Source: Maribacter zhoushanensis (GTDB lineage: Bacteria > Bacteroidota > Bacteroidia > Flavobacteriales > Flavobacteriaceae). From it: 64,000 nt of DNA. The stretch lies in NCBI RefSeq assembly GCF_029350975.1, contig NZ_JARKMR010000001.1:1364001-1428000 (forward strand), given 5' to 3'. This document shows positions 17,866-26,897 of this stretch, piece by piece; the first letter of the stretch is position 1, and each line of letters opens with the position of its first letter. The notes under the pieces were generated by a model. That model had not been told where the DNA came from and did no database searches. It saw only the letters and a program-made list of their open reading frames with translations. Both the position numbers and the translations under genes were made by a program.

Positions 17866-18381
17866 ATGAAAAATGAAGAATATGAATTTTGGTTGAGCGG
17901 ACCTATACAAGGTGTTCCAGATTTACTACAACCTGCTGCTCACGCATTATTACAGTCTGAAAAAGAACTTAAAGCGTATACTGCTGATTTTCCTAAAGAA
18001 CTTTTATGGGCAAAAACGTCTGGTAGAGCTTCTGTTGGGTTTCATATGAATCATATTACAGGTGTACTAGATAGAATGTTGACCTATGCTAAGGGTGAAT
18101 CTTTATCAGATGAGCAATTTCAATTCCTAAAAAAGGAAGGTGCTTTTAATTTAAACACCGAAGTGGTCGACTTGCAAAATCAATTCTCGACAAAGGTTGC
18201 CGAAGCTATAGCATACTTTAAAACATTGCCAGAATCTTCGCTTACCGAAAAAAGAGCAGTGGGTAGAAAGAAGTTACCATCTACTGTAATCGGACTTCTA
18301 TTTCATGCGGCAGAGCATAGCCAAAGACATATTGGTCAGTTATTGGTGACGGCTAGCGTACTGCAATCAAAGACTTTATAA
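17866..18381 (+). CDS. DinB family protein
   Basis: This is a 171-residue four-helix-bundle protein. The metal-binding histidines expected of the DinB/YfiT superfamily appear in FHMNHITG (about residue 60) and HAAEHSQRHIGQL near the C-terminus. Members of this superfamily include thiol-dependent transferases; the substrate here is unknown. It lies 28 bp after pssA and 28 bp before the amine oxidase gene, so it is probably in the same operon. Confidence 0.85.
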   Translation: MKNEEYEFWLSGPIQGVPDLLQPAAHALLQSEKELKAYTADFPKELLWAKTSGRASVGFHMNHITGVLDRMLTYAKGESLSDEQFQFLKKEGAFNLNTEVVDLQNQFSTKVAEAIAYFKTLPESSLTEKRAVGRKKLPSTVIGLLFHAAEHSQRHIGQLLVTASVLQSKTL

Positions 18382-18408
18382 TTTTTTTTAATCAGTATTT
18401 ATTAGCGT

Positions 18409-19473
18409 ATGAATACATCGGTAGTTATTATCGGCGCAGGATTAACGGGTTTATTATCCGCATATCGTTTACAAGAATTAGGTTTTGATGTCAAAGTGTT
18501 AGAGGCACGTGATAGAATTGGTGGTAGAATACATACTTTACGATCGGGTAACGCTAAAGTTGAAATGGGCGCTACATGGTTTAATGATAATCATTTTCAT
18601 TTATTGGATATCGTAGAAGAATTCAAGGTTCCTTATTTTGAACAATTTATGACCGGTACCACTTATTTTCAAACATTTTCAAATGTGTCACCTCAAGAAA
18701 TTACAGTGCCAAACAATAGCCCTAGCTATCGCTTTAAAAATGGTACGGTAGATTTACTAAATTCTATCGCTGCTAAATTAAAACCAAATACTATCTTTTT
18801 AAACGAAGTGGTTAACGAGGTAAATGTGCTTAATAACAATACTGAGGTAAAAACCAATTCACGCAAATTAAATGCCGATATTGTTATTACGACATTGCCA
18901 CCTGCAGCATTAATAGACCAAATAGAATTTTCTCCGGCGTTACCAAATGATTTCATTGCATTGGCAGAACAAACCTACACTTGGATGCAAGACTCCATAA
19001 AAGTTGCCTTAACATACGGGAAGCCATTTTGGAGAGATCAAGGAAAGTCAGGTACCATATTTAGCAATGTTGGTCCGTTGACAGAATTCTATGATCAATC
19101 TAATTTGGATAATGAGTCGTACGCACTTGTCGGATTTGCATCTGGTAGTTGTGCTCGTTTTACCAAAGAACAACGCATAGAGAAGATTGAAGCGCAATTG
19201 AAAATGGTTTTTGGAGAAGAAGCTTTGCAATATGAATCATATCATGAAACAACTTGGTATGATGAAGAGTTTACAAAATCTAACAGGCAGGTAGCTAATT
19301 TGTTTCCGCATCAAAATGGCGGGCATGCATTATATCAAGAGCCTTTGTTTGCTAATAAATTGTTTATTTCTGGTGCAGAAACATCAAAACATCACTCTGG
19401 TTACATGGAAGGCGCTATTTTTGCAGCTGAATCTGTTGTTGCAAAATTGAAAAGTTTGCACCTAACGCAGTAA
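18409..19473 (+). CDS. Flavin-dependent amine oxidase family protein
   Basis: This 354-residue FAD protein of the monoamine oxidase/protoporphyrinogen oxidase type begins with the dinucleotide motif VVIIGAGLTGLLSAYRLQ and continues with EARDRIGGRI. The C-terminal FAD-contact segment reads LFISGAETSKHHSGYMEGAI. It is on the short side for this family (usually 400-500). No signal peptide is visible, so it is cytosolic. The substrate cannot be told from sequence. It is followed after 7 bp by the dihydrouridine synthase gene. Confidence 0.85.
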   Translation: MNTSVVIIGAGLTGLLSAYRLQELGFDVKVLEARDRIGGRIHTLRSGNAKVEMGATWFNDNHFHLLDIVEEFKVPYFEQFMTGTTYFQTFSNVSPQEITVPNNSPSYRFKNGTVDLLNSIAAKLKPNTIFLNEVVNEVNVLNNNTEVKTNSRKLNADIVITTLPPAALIDQIEFSPALPNDFIALAEQTYTWMQDSIKVALTYGKPFWRDQGKSGTIFSNVGPLTEFYDQSNLDNESYALVGFASGSCARFTKEQRIEKIEAQLKMVFGEEALQYESYHETTWYDEEFTKSNRQVANLFPHQNGGHALYQEPLFANKLFISGAETSKHHSGYMEGAIFAAESVVAKLKSLHLTQ

Positions 19474-19480
19474 AACATAC

Positions 19481-20425
19481 ATGTCAGTTACCTTATTATC
19501 ATCCCCATTACAGGGTTTTACCGATTTTAGATTTCGAAATGCATTCCATAAATATTTTGGAGGTATTGATACATTCTATGCGCCATACATTCGTTTGAAT
19601 GGAAAAATGGTTATTAAAAACTCGTACCAGAAAGATTTACAGCCAGAGAATAATACCACTTTAGAAGTGATACCGCAGGTAATGACCGGCGATGCTGATG
19701 AGTTCTTATTTGTTGTAAAGTATATTCAGAGTTTAGGCTACAAAGAGCTGAACTGGAATTTAGGTTGTCCTTACCCAATGGTAACGAAGCAGGGTATGGG
19801 TAGCGGACTCATTTGTAATCCAGAAAAAATTGACCATATTTTAAAACGAGCTCACGATGAAACAGATGCGGTGATTTCTATGAAAATGCGAATGGGTTAT
19901 GAAAATGCAGAAGAAATATTAGATGTTTTCCCTATTCTAGATAAATACCCGTTAAAGAATATAGCTATTCATGCACGTATTGGCAAACAATTATATAAAG
20001 GGGGAGTAGATTTAGATGCATTCCAAAAATGTATAGAGAGTACTAAGCATACTTTGTTCTATAATGGCGATATAACAACCGTTGCTAAGTTTAAGGAAAT
20101 GAAGGAGCGTTTTCCTAGTATTGATCATTTTATGATGGGTAGAGGATTAATTGCCGACCCATTTCTACCTAGTATGATTAAGAATAATACTACTGAATAC
20201 CCAAAAGACCGTTGGAAAATTTTCTCGGAATTTCATGATACTATCTATCAGCAATATGACGAGGCATTATCTGGACCCACACCTATAAAAATGAAAATGC
20301 GTGGTTTTTGGGAGTATTTTGCATTGTCTACTTCCAATCCGCATAAGGCATTTAAGAAAATAAAAAAAGCTAACAATCCTAGGGCTTATCAACAAGCGGT
20401 GCGTGAGATATTGAATAACAAGTGA
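19481..20425 (+). CDS. tRNA-dihydrouridine synthase
   Basis: This FMN enzyme reduces specific uridines in tRNA. It has 314 residues in a TIM barrel and the catalytic cysteine Cys96 in NWNLGCPYPMVTKQGMGSGL. FMN-phosphate contacts lie in the HARIGKQLYKGG and GDITT...MMGRGLIADP segments. It belongs to the DusA/B/C superfamily, nearest to DusC-like proteins by feel. The last codons (AVREILNNK) lie in a 23-bp sequence that occurs again at 20965-20987, where the same frame would encode AVREILNNE and a stop. This suggests the 3' end was duplicated by an insertion. Confidence 0.9.
   Translation: MSVTLLSSPLQGFTDFRFRNAFHKYFGGIDTFYAPYIRLNGKMVIKNSYQKDLQPENNTTLEVIPQVMTGDADEFLFVVKYIQSLGYKELNWNLGCPYPMVTKQGMGSGLICNPEKIDHILKRAHDETDAVISMKMRMGYENAEEILDVFPILDKYPLKNIAIHARIGKQLYKGGVDLDAFQKCIESTKHTLFYNGDITTVAKFKEMKERFPSIDHFMMGRGLIADPFLPSMIKNNTTEYPKDRWKIFSEFHDTIYQQYDEALSGPTPIKMKMRGFWEYFALSTSNPHKAFKKIKKANNPRAYQQAVREILNNK
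20396..20418 (+). repeat. 23-bp direct repeat, left copy (3' end of dus)
   Basis: This sequence is identical to 20965-20987. It covers the codons for AVREILN at the end of the dihydrouridine synthase gene. The distance between copies is 569 bp, and the interval holds exactly one small gene. Confidence 0.9.
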
Positions 20426-20465
20426 GATTTTTCTTATATTAGTATAATTCATTTAATATTCTGAT

Positions 20466-20975
20466 ATGCAAAACAAAACCACCAAGTTTTTATTAAAAAT
20501 GTTCATGTTTTTTCCATTTTGTTTGGCTTTTGGAATCTTAAGTAGTCAATTTAATCTCGATGATTGGATTTTTTTCCTGATTGTGGGGTTTGTGGGAGCA
20601 TTCGGTCTTACTTTTTGGCAACTTTTTGATTATGAAAAGTTTAATGATATTGCTTATGAAGATTTTTTAGAATCTAAGCACAGTTTGAAATTAGAGAACA
20701 CTAAGGAAAATTGGAATCAATTTTATGAAATGATTAAAAATCCATTATTGGACTTGGAAATTATTGAGAATACGGAGAATAAATTGAAGGTTCAATTTGA
20801 ACGAAAATTTTCAGATTCTATTCTGACAGTTAATAAAACACCAGATGCTATTATAGTAAGTATTGAAAAAAAGTTTTTTTCATTTTTACCGGATCGTGCA
20901 GAAAATTATCGCACTTTACAGAAGTTTGCAAAAAGTATACAGAAATCAACTAACATAGTAACAGGCGGTGCGTGA
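20466..20975 (+). CDS. Hypothetical membrane-anchored protein inside a 569-bp insertion
   Basis: The 169 residues comprise two N-terminal hydrophobic helices (about 9-26 and 32-50) and a cytosolic domain of about 115 residues with alternating strands and Lys/Glu-rich stretches. No family is recognised. The gene occupies nearly all of the segment between two identical 23-bp repeats. Its own stop codon lies in the right repeat, read in a different frame from dus. It therefore looks like an acquired gene that landed in the dus 3' end rather than part of the original operon. Confidence 0.65.
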   Translation: MQNKTTKFLLKMFMFFPFCLAFGILSSQFNLDDWIFFLIVGFVGAFGLTFWQLFDYEKFNDIAYEDFLESKHSLKLENTKENWNQFYEMIKNPLLDLEIIENTENKLKVQFERKFSDSILTVNKTPDAIIVSIEKKFFSFLPDRAENYRTLQKFAKSIQKSTNIVTGGA

Positions 20976-20987
20976 GATATTGAATAA
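20965..20987 (+). repeat. 23-bp direct repeat, right copy (remnant of original dus 3' end)
   Basis: This is identical to 20396-20418. Read in the dus frame it continues to AVREILNNE followed by TAG, so it looks like the ancestral end of dus, now separated from it by the inserted gene. Confidence 0.85.
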
Positions 20988-21011
20988 TGAATAGGGGAAC
21001 AGTTATCTTTG
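20980..21011 (+). promoter_or_regulatory. Promoter of the radical SAM gene
   Basis: TTG at 20980-20982, 21 nt, then TATCTTTG (21004-21011) fits the Bacteroidota pattern TTG / TAnnTTTG. The start codon follows 23 nt later. The -33 part lies in the right 23-bp repeat, consistent with it having originally been in the tail of dus. Confidence 0.6.
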
Positions 21012-21034
21012 CAGCATTGTTCTAAAACACCCGT

Positions 21035-23215
21035 GTGAAAGACCTTCTTTTAATAACTCCACCTTTTACCCAATTAAATACGCCGTATCCCGCAACGGCC
21101 TATATTAAAGGGTTTTTGAATACAAAAGATATTTCCTCATTTCAGTCCGATTTAGGGATTGAGGTTATTTTATCACTTTTTACTAAAAATACGTTTCAGC
21201 AACTTTTTGATATGGCTTTTTCTGCAGATGCTATAGTGTCTGAAAATTGCCAAAGAATTTATGCCCTTCGTAATGATTACTTAAAAACGTTAGATGCTGT
21301 TATTCTTTTTTTACAAGGGAAAAATGACACCTTGGCAAGGCAATTGTGTACTGATAATTTTTTGCCACAAGCTTCTCGTTTTGAGCAGTTAGATGATTTA
21401 GAATGGGCTTTTGGGAATATGGGTATGCAAGATAAAGCCAAGCATTTGGCAACTTTGTATCTTGAAGATTTGTCAGATTTTATAATAGAATGTATTGATC
21501 CCAATTTTGGGTTTAGTAGATATGCAGAAAGACTTGGACGTAGTGCAAATTCATTTGATGAATTGTATAATCACTTGAATGAAGAACCTACGTTTATTGA
21601 TGAATTAACACTAGAGATTTTACAAGAACAACTAGAAGAAATACAACCTAAATTGGTGTGTTTTTCAGTGCCTTTTCCTGGTAATTTATATAGTGCTTTT
21701 CGCTGTGCCCAGTTTATAAAGGCTAATTATCCTGAAGTGAAAATTGCCATGGGTGGCGGATTCCCAAATACGGAACTACGAAGTCTTACAGATGTTCGCG
21801 TCTTTGAATTCTTTGATTTTATTACCCTTGATGATGGTGAGCTTCCGTTAGAATTAGTGCATCAGTATGTTATGAATGGGGAAGGGGAGTTAAAACGTGC
21901 TTTTATCTTAGAGGATAATAAAGTCGTTTATAAGAATGATAGTATTAGACCAGATTACAAGCAGCAAGATGTTGGTACGCCAGATTATTCTGATTTGCAA
22001 TTAACCAACTACATTTCTGTTATTGAAATTGCCAACCCAATGCATAGCTTGTGGAGCGATGGTCGTTGGAATAAGCTCACCATGGCTCATGGTTGTTATT
22101 GGGGTAAATGTACTTTTTGCGATATCTCTTTAGATTATATAAAAATATATGAACCTGTAACCGCTAGTTTGTTGGTAGATCGTGTAGAAACGTTGATGGA
22201 ACAAACAGGAGAATCAGGATTTCATTTTGTAGATGAAGCTGCACCGCCATCATTAATGAAGGCATTTGCCCTAGAAGTTTTGAAAAGAAATTTAACCATT
22301 ACGTGGTGGACGAATATTCGTTTCGAGAAAAATTTTACGCAAGACTTATGTTTCTTATTAAAGGCATCAGGCTGTATTGCGGTTTCTGGCGGATTGGAAG
22401 TGGCATCAGACCGATTGCTAAAATTAATTGATAAAGGGGTAACAGTAGAACAAGTTGCACAAGTAACGCGAAATTTTACCGAAGCTAATATCATGGTGCA
22501 TTCGTATTTAATGTACGGCTACCCAACACAGACGGTTCAAGAAACAGTTGATAGTTTAGAAATGGTGCGTCAGTTGTTTGAGTTGGGAATCATACAATCT
22601 GGGTTTTGGCATCAATTCGCATTAACGGCTCACAGTCCGGTTGGGTTACAACCTGAGGAATACGGAGTAATGCCAGATTTAAAAGATATTACCTTTGCAA
22701 ACAATGATATTGATTTTAAAGATAAAACGGGAGTTGATCATAGTAAGTTCAGCTTCGGATTAAAGAAATCGCTCTTCAATTTTATGCACGGTATCGGTTT
22801 TGATATGAGTTTGCAAGAATGGTTCGATTTTAAGATTCCGCCATCAACCATATCCGCAGACTATATATACAATTGCCTACAACAAGAGTTGGTATTGAGT
22901 ACAAAGTCAACCGCTAAAATTGCATGGATTGGCCCTATGCCATTGACAAATGAACGTGTTAAGAAGAAAAAAGGTATGACTTGGCAGCAACTAGAACTGG
23001 GTTTTCATACCAATACTGATTTGTATGAGATAACAGTAGAAAAGGATAAAGGAGAATGGTTGTTATCTATACTAGAACAATTAAAACCTGAGAATAAACC
23101 CTTAAGTTACGGTCAGTTAAAAAAAGATTATGAATCCCAGTTAGCAGATTTTGAGCTTTTTTGGTATTCTAAGCAAGTAACGGGTTTGCGTGACTACGGA
23201 CTGTTAGTGCTATAA
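21035..23215 (+). CDS. B12-binding-type radical SAM protein with CX4CX2C cluster motif
   Basis: This 726-residue protein starts at GTG (MKDLLLITPPF). The N-terminal LLITPP and the region around residues 205-260 (KLVCFSVPFPGNLYSAF, then MGGGFPN) resemble the cobalamin-binding Rossmann fold, but the DxHxxG histidine motif is not visible. The [4Fe-4S] cysteines are Cys354, Cys359 and Cys362 in GCYWGKCTFC, giving CX4CX2C rather than the usual CX3CX2C. The SAM-fold continues with SGGLEVASDRLLKLIDKG and YLMYGYPTQT. The last 150 residues form an unassigned C-terminal domain. The reaction is unknown; methylation or rearrangement are usual for the class. It stands alone with its own promoter and terminator. 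Confidence 0.8.
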   Translation: MKDLLLITPPFTQLNTPYPATAYIKGFLNTKDISSFQSDLGIEVILSLFTKNTFQQLFDMAFSADAIVSENCQRIYALRNDYLKTLDAVILFLQGKNDTLARQLCTDNFLPQASRFEQLDDLEWAFGNMGMQDKAKHLATLYLEDLSDFIIECIDPNFGFSRYAERLGRSANSFDELYNHLNEEPTFIDELTLEILQEQLEEIQPKLVCFSVPFPGNLYSAFRCAQFIKANYPEVKIAMGGGFPNTELRSLTDVRVFEFFDFITLDDGELPLELVHQYVMNGEGELKRAFILEDNKVVYKNDSIRPDYKQQDVGTPDYSDLQLTNYISVIEIANPMHSLWSDGRWNKLTMAHGCYWGKCTFCDISLDYIKIYEPVTASLLVDRVETLMEQTGESGFHFVDEAAPPSLMKAFALEVLKRNLTITWWTNIRFEKNFTQDLCFLLKASGCIAVSGGLEVASDRLLKLIDKGVTVEQVAQVTRNFTEANIMVHSYLMYGYPTQTVQETVDSLEMVRQLFELGIIQSGFWHQFALTAHSPVGLQPEEYGVMPDLKDITFANNDIDFKDKTGVDHSKFSFGLKKSLFNFMHGIGFDMSLQEWFDFKIPPSTISADYIYNCLQQELVLSTKSTAKIAWIGPMPLTNERVKKKKGMTWQQLELGFHTNTDLYEITVEKDKGEWLLSILEQLKPENKPLSYGQLKKDYESQLADFELFWYSKQVTGLRDYGLLVL

Positions 23216-23220
23216 AAAAA

Positions 23221-23252
23221 AACTCGCGATGAAATATCCTACGCGAGCTTTT
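23221..23252. terminator. Bidirectional terminator between radical SAM and phoD genes
   Basis: CTCGCG (23223-23228) and CGCGAG (23242-23247) form a GC-rich stem with a 13-nt loop, flanked by A and T tracts. It sits between two convergent stop codons. Confidence 0.75.
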
Positions 23253-23271
23253 AATTTAACTAAACCATTAT

Positions 23272-24969
23272 TTAAGAATAGCTTAAAGAATACCCTATTT
23301 CAGTAGAGTAACTTTCTGATAATAATGTGTCTACAAAAATCCATTCAGAAGTTACATCTGTAGTAGTGAACGTTGTCATCATATAGCCTCTTCTTGATGC
23401 ATCAAAATAATTTAATCCGTCTATTAATGCCACTAATGCTTCTTGAAATCCTGCAATTAATTCTGGTGAAGAATTTGCGCCAAGATATGTTTCAAAACCA
23501 GGTGAGCTAATAGAGGATGTTGCCAGTTCTATTCCTACTTCCGTTCCATTTTCTGAAGTCAAGGTATTCTGCCATGCATTATGGGTGTCGCCTGCAAAGG
23601 TTACTATCTTTTTACCGTTCAATGCATTATAAATAATTTCCCTATCCATTGGGTAACCGTCCCAAGCATCTAAATTATAAGGGATAACGGTATTTACTCT
23701 TGCAATCTCCGCTGCACTTAGGCTAGGATCGTTATTTAATGATCTTAACTTAATAGTTACAAGTTCTGTTAGAATGGTGCCAAAATCTTCAGAGCCAAAT
23801 GCCGTTAATAATTCTAAAGGTATGTTCATTTTACCCATGAGTACTTGTTGCCCTAAAACTTGCCATTTGGCTGAGCTACTATTTAGTTCAGATATAATCC
23901 AATCTCTTTGGGTTACTCCTACAATAGAGCGGTTGGGGTCGCTCAATGCAGACTGAAATGCTTGAGCATCAAAGCCGATTGCGGTATAGTAATCGCCAAT
24001 ATTTAATTGCTTATCTCTACCTATAAGGCGAGTGTCCATTAAAATAAGATTGACAAGGTTGCCAATATTTACAGAACGGTAGATAATGCTATTGTCATCT
24101 GCAGCTATTCTTGAAAACGGTAAAAACTCGCTGTATGCTTGTAGTGCATTTTGTTTTCTAACTTCAAAACTACCCTCTGTTGCTTCATCATGATTTTCTG
24201 CGCCTTCTATATAAGTGTCGTTGGCAATTTCATGATCGTCCCATACACAAATGAACGGCTTCTTTTGGTGGGCCAGTTGTAAAGAAGTGTCAGACCTGTA
24301 TTGCTTGTACCTAGTTCTATAATCATCTAAAGAAATGATTTCTCCGGCAGGTTCATGAAATCGATTTAAAAAAGCATTTTCTTCTGTAGATCCGTATCCG
24401 CCAGCGCCATATTCATAAAAATAATCGCCTAAATGTACAATGATATCAGCGTCAGAGTTTGCCATAGCATCGTAAACATTGAATAAGCCAGCTTGGAAAT
24501 TAGAGCAAGAACAAACTGCTAATTTTGCTTGTGTGGCGTCTATTGGTAAAGTTATGGTTTCACCAATTACAGAAACGGAATTATCGGTTGTGCTTATAAA
24601 TCGATAATATAATTTTTGGTCAGCTTCCAATTCTGTCAACTCTATTGCTAAAGTATTATCTCTTGAGCTCTCAGTTGTGATTTTTCCTGTTCGTAATATG
24701 TTGTTGAAGTCATTTTTTGTAGAAACTTCCCAGATAATTTCAACGTCAGTATTAACAAATCGTGTCCAAATTATTACGCTTGTGCTACTTGGGTCAAAAC
24801 TAGCTACACCGTAATTGAAATTTTGAACATTAAGTGTAGATTCATCGTAATCTACTTTTAAATCGTTATCATCACTACAGCTTATAAAATTGGGCGCTAG
24901 TATTAGTCCGCCCGAAGCCATTATTGCTTTTTGAATAAAATTTCTTCTTGTATTTTTCTTCGTTTTCAT
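23272..24969 (-). CDS. PhoD-type alkaline phosphatase, Tat-exported (probable lipoprotein)
   Basis: This calcium/iron-dependent phosphodiesterase/phosphatase family member (565 residues from the chosen start) probably releases phosphate outside the cytoplasm. I chose the ATG at 24969 because it places the twin-arginine signal NTRRNFIQKA at residues 6-15. The longer frame from 25011 would bury it. A Cys at residue 31 (NFISC-SDD) makes a Tat lipoprotein likely. The metallophosphatase motifs SCSNFQAG, HLGDYFYEYG, CVWDDHEIANDTY and FAGDTHNAW are all present. The TatC gene at 28399 encodes the needed export path. Confidence 0.92.
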   Translation of the reverse strand: MKTKKNTRRNFIQKAIMASGGLILAPNFISCSDDNDLKVDYDESTLNVQNFNYGVASFDPSSTSVIIWTRFVNTDVEIIWEVSTKNDFNNILRTGKITTESSRDNTLAIELTELEADQKLYYRFISTTDNSVSVIGETITLPIDATQAKLAVCSCSNFQAGLFNVYDAMANSDADIIVHLGDYFYEYGAGGYGSTEENAFLNRFHEPAGEIISLDDYRTRYKQYRSDTSLQLAHQKKPFICVWDDHEIANDTYIEGAENHDEATEGSFEVRKQNALQAYSEFLPFSRIAADDNSIIYRSVNIGNLVNLILMDTRLIGRDKQLNIGDYYTAIGFDAQAFQSALSDPNRSIVGVTQRDWIISELNSSSAKWQVLGQQVLMGKMNIPLELLTAFGSEDFGTILTELVTIKLRSLNNDPSLSAAEIARVNTVIPYNLDAWDGYPMDREIIYNALNGKKIVTFAGDTHNAWQNTLTSENGTEVGIELATSSISSPGFETYLGANSSPELIAGFQEALVALIDGLNYFDASRRGYMMTTFTTTDVTSEWIFVDTLLSESYSTEIGYSLSYS

Positions 24970-25137
24970 GAGGTAATTTAGTTTCCTCAAAATTGTTTTA
25001 ATTCCCGCCAAAGCATGTTAGTTGAACTTTATGTTTAGGTTATTGAAACTATTGATGATAATAATTGATATTTGGCGTTAGTCAGTTTTCTAGGTTCTGA
25101 ATGAATTCCTTAAGTTTGATAATTAGCAAATACATCT

Positions 25138-25617
25138 ATGACCCCAAAAATTGTTACTCTAGAAGAGAAAAATTTAGTAGGATTTTCTACCGAAATGAGT
25201 TTATTGGATAATAAAACACCAGAACTTTGGAAAGCTTTTAGGCAAAGAAGTAAGGAAATCACCAATAGGTCGTCTGATGATTTTATCTCTCTTCAGGTTT
25301 ATCCTTTGGATTATTTCCAGGAGTTTTCTCCCGTTAAAAAGTATATAAAATGGGCTTGTGTTGAGGTTGAAGATTTTGATGCCGTTCCTGAAGAAATGAA
25401 TAGTTTAGTTTTAAAAGGTGGTTTATATGCAGTATTCAGTTATAAGGGAACCGCGCAAAACGCTCAGGCATTTTTTCAATATATTTATGGAGAATGGATT
25501 CCTAGGTCTAATTATAATTTAGATGACCGTCCGCATTTTGAGGTGCTGGGTGCCAAATACAAAAACAACGATCCAGATTCAGAAGAAGAAGCTTGGATTC
25601 CTATTAAAGCAAAATGA
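25138..25617 (+). CDS. GyrI-like / AraC effector-binding domain protein
   Basis: This stand-alone 159-residue protein has the GyrI-like small-molecule-binding fold (MTPKIVTLEEKNLVGFS at the start, and GGLYAVFSYKGT plus YIYGEWIPRSNYNLDDRPHFEV in the second half). Such proteins bind hydrophobic ligands or DNA gyrase. It overlaps the start of the MFS transporter by ATGA, so the two are translationally coupled and may share a substrate. Confidence 0.85.
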   Translation: MTPKIVTLEEKNLVGFSTEMSLLDNKTPELWKAFRQRSKEITNRSSDDFISLQVYPLDYFQEFSPVKKYIKWACVEVEDFDAVPEEMNSLVLKGGLYAVFSYKGTAQNAQAFFQYIYGEWIPRSNYNLDDRPHFEVLGAKYKNNDPDSEEEAWIPIKAK

Positions 25618-26897
25618 AAGACCCGGAAAAAGCGCCTTGGTATTATTTGTTGTTACTGATTTTGGCAGGGGAGAGCGTCTTTATTTTACCTTTTGTATTG
25701 CAACGTGTTTTTAGACCAACGGTCTTAAAAGTGTTTGAACTTGATAATGTTTCACTTGGACTCTGTTTTTCGGTTTATGGATTTGTTGCTTTGGTTTCAT
25801 ATTTATTAGGTGGTCCTTTAGCCGATAAATTTCAACCCCGAAAATTAATTGCCATAGCGCTGTGGATGACCGCAATAGGTGGATTGGTATTTTCCACTTT
25901 CCCCGATTACTTCACATTACAAGTACTTTACGGTTTCTGGGGATTTACGACTATATTTCTTTTTTGGTCACCTATGATTAAAGCTACACGAGTATGGGGC
26001 GGTCAAAGCTCTCAAGGCAAAGCTTTTGGTTTTTTAGATGGCGGTAGGGGACTGGTAGGGGCACTATTTGGAACATTGGGTGTACTTGTCTTTTCTCATT
26101 TTATGTCTGCAGATTTAGAAGTTGCCACCTTAGAAGAAAGTAGGTTTGCATTTAGATATGTGATATTGACTTCGTCTGGTATAGTTACTATTATAGGCGT
26201 TCTAGTTTGGTTTTTTATGCGATTACCAGAAAGTCTAGAAAAGGATATTGTTCTTGAAAGAATTACGGTTGATCAAATTAAAGAAGTACTTCGCTTACCT
26301 TCTGTTTTACTTCTAATGATTATAATTCTGTGCGCCTATGTAGGGTATAAAATCACCGATATATTTTCTCTTTATGCACAAGATGTTATGTTGTATAATG
26401 AGGTGGAATCTGCAGAAGTAGGTACTTTTTTATTATTTGCAAGACCTATAATAGGTGTTTTTATAGGAGTCATTGCAGATCGCTCAAGACCAAGTTTATT
26501 TTTGTTATTAGGTTTTGTAATAGCGCTAATTGGCTCGTTGATTTTTGCTTCAGGAGTTGTTTCAGATGTTTCTTATTTTATATTCCTATTCTCCATTATG
26601 ATTGTGGCATTAGGGGTGTATGCTATACGTTCTCTATACTTTGCGGTGATGCAAAGCGGTAAAATTCCGTTAGTACTTACCGGTACTGCAGTTGGCCTAA
26701 TTTCATTAATAGGCTATACTCCAGATATTTTTGCTGGACCGGCAATGGGCTATTTATTAGATGCGTCACCTGGGTTGAAAGGGCATCAACATGTGTTCAC
26801 TATGCTGGCTGTTTTTTCCTTTATCGGTGGTATAGCAGCATTTAGATATTTTCAACTTTATGGTAGACCATTCAATGACAACAGCAAAAAATCTTAA
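25614..26897 (+). CDS. Major facilitator superfamily transporter
   Basis: The protein has 427 residues with about 12 membrane helices. The loop 2-3 motif reads GGPLADKFQPRKL, the typical MFS GxLaDrfGrrk pattern, and GVIADRSRP repeats it between helices 8 and 9. It starts within the stop codon of the GyrI-like gene and overlaps the following DUF4345 gene. The substrate is not evident. The three genes look like a single small-molecule transport operon. Confidence 0.88.
   Translation: MKDPEKAPWYYLLLLILAGESVFILPFVLQRVFRPTVLKVFELDNVSLGLCFSVYGFVALVSYLLGGPLADKFQPRKLIAIALWMTAIGGLVFSTFPDYFTLQVLYGFWGFTTIFLFWSPMIKATRVWGGQSSQGKAFGFLDGGRGLVGALFGTLGVLVFSHFMSADLEVATLEESRFAFRYVILTSSGIVTIIGVLVWFFMRLPESLEKDIVLERITVDQIKEVLRLPSVLLLMIIILCAYVGYKITDIFSLYAQDVMLYNEVESAEVGTFLLFARPIIGVFIGVIADRSRPSLFLLLGFVIALIGSLIFASGVVSDVSYFIFLFSIMIVALGVYAIRSLYFAVMQSGKIPLVLTGTAVGLISLIGYTPDIFAGPAMGYLLDASPGLKGHQHVFTMLAVFSFIGGIAAFRYFQLYGRPFNDNSKKS

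Noticed and set aside
24970-25011. Upstream start for the PhoD phosphatase
   Set aside because: It would put 14 extra residues before the twin-arginine signal, whereas the ATG at 24969 gives a normal Tat signal peptide.
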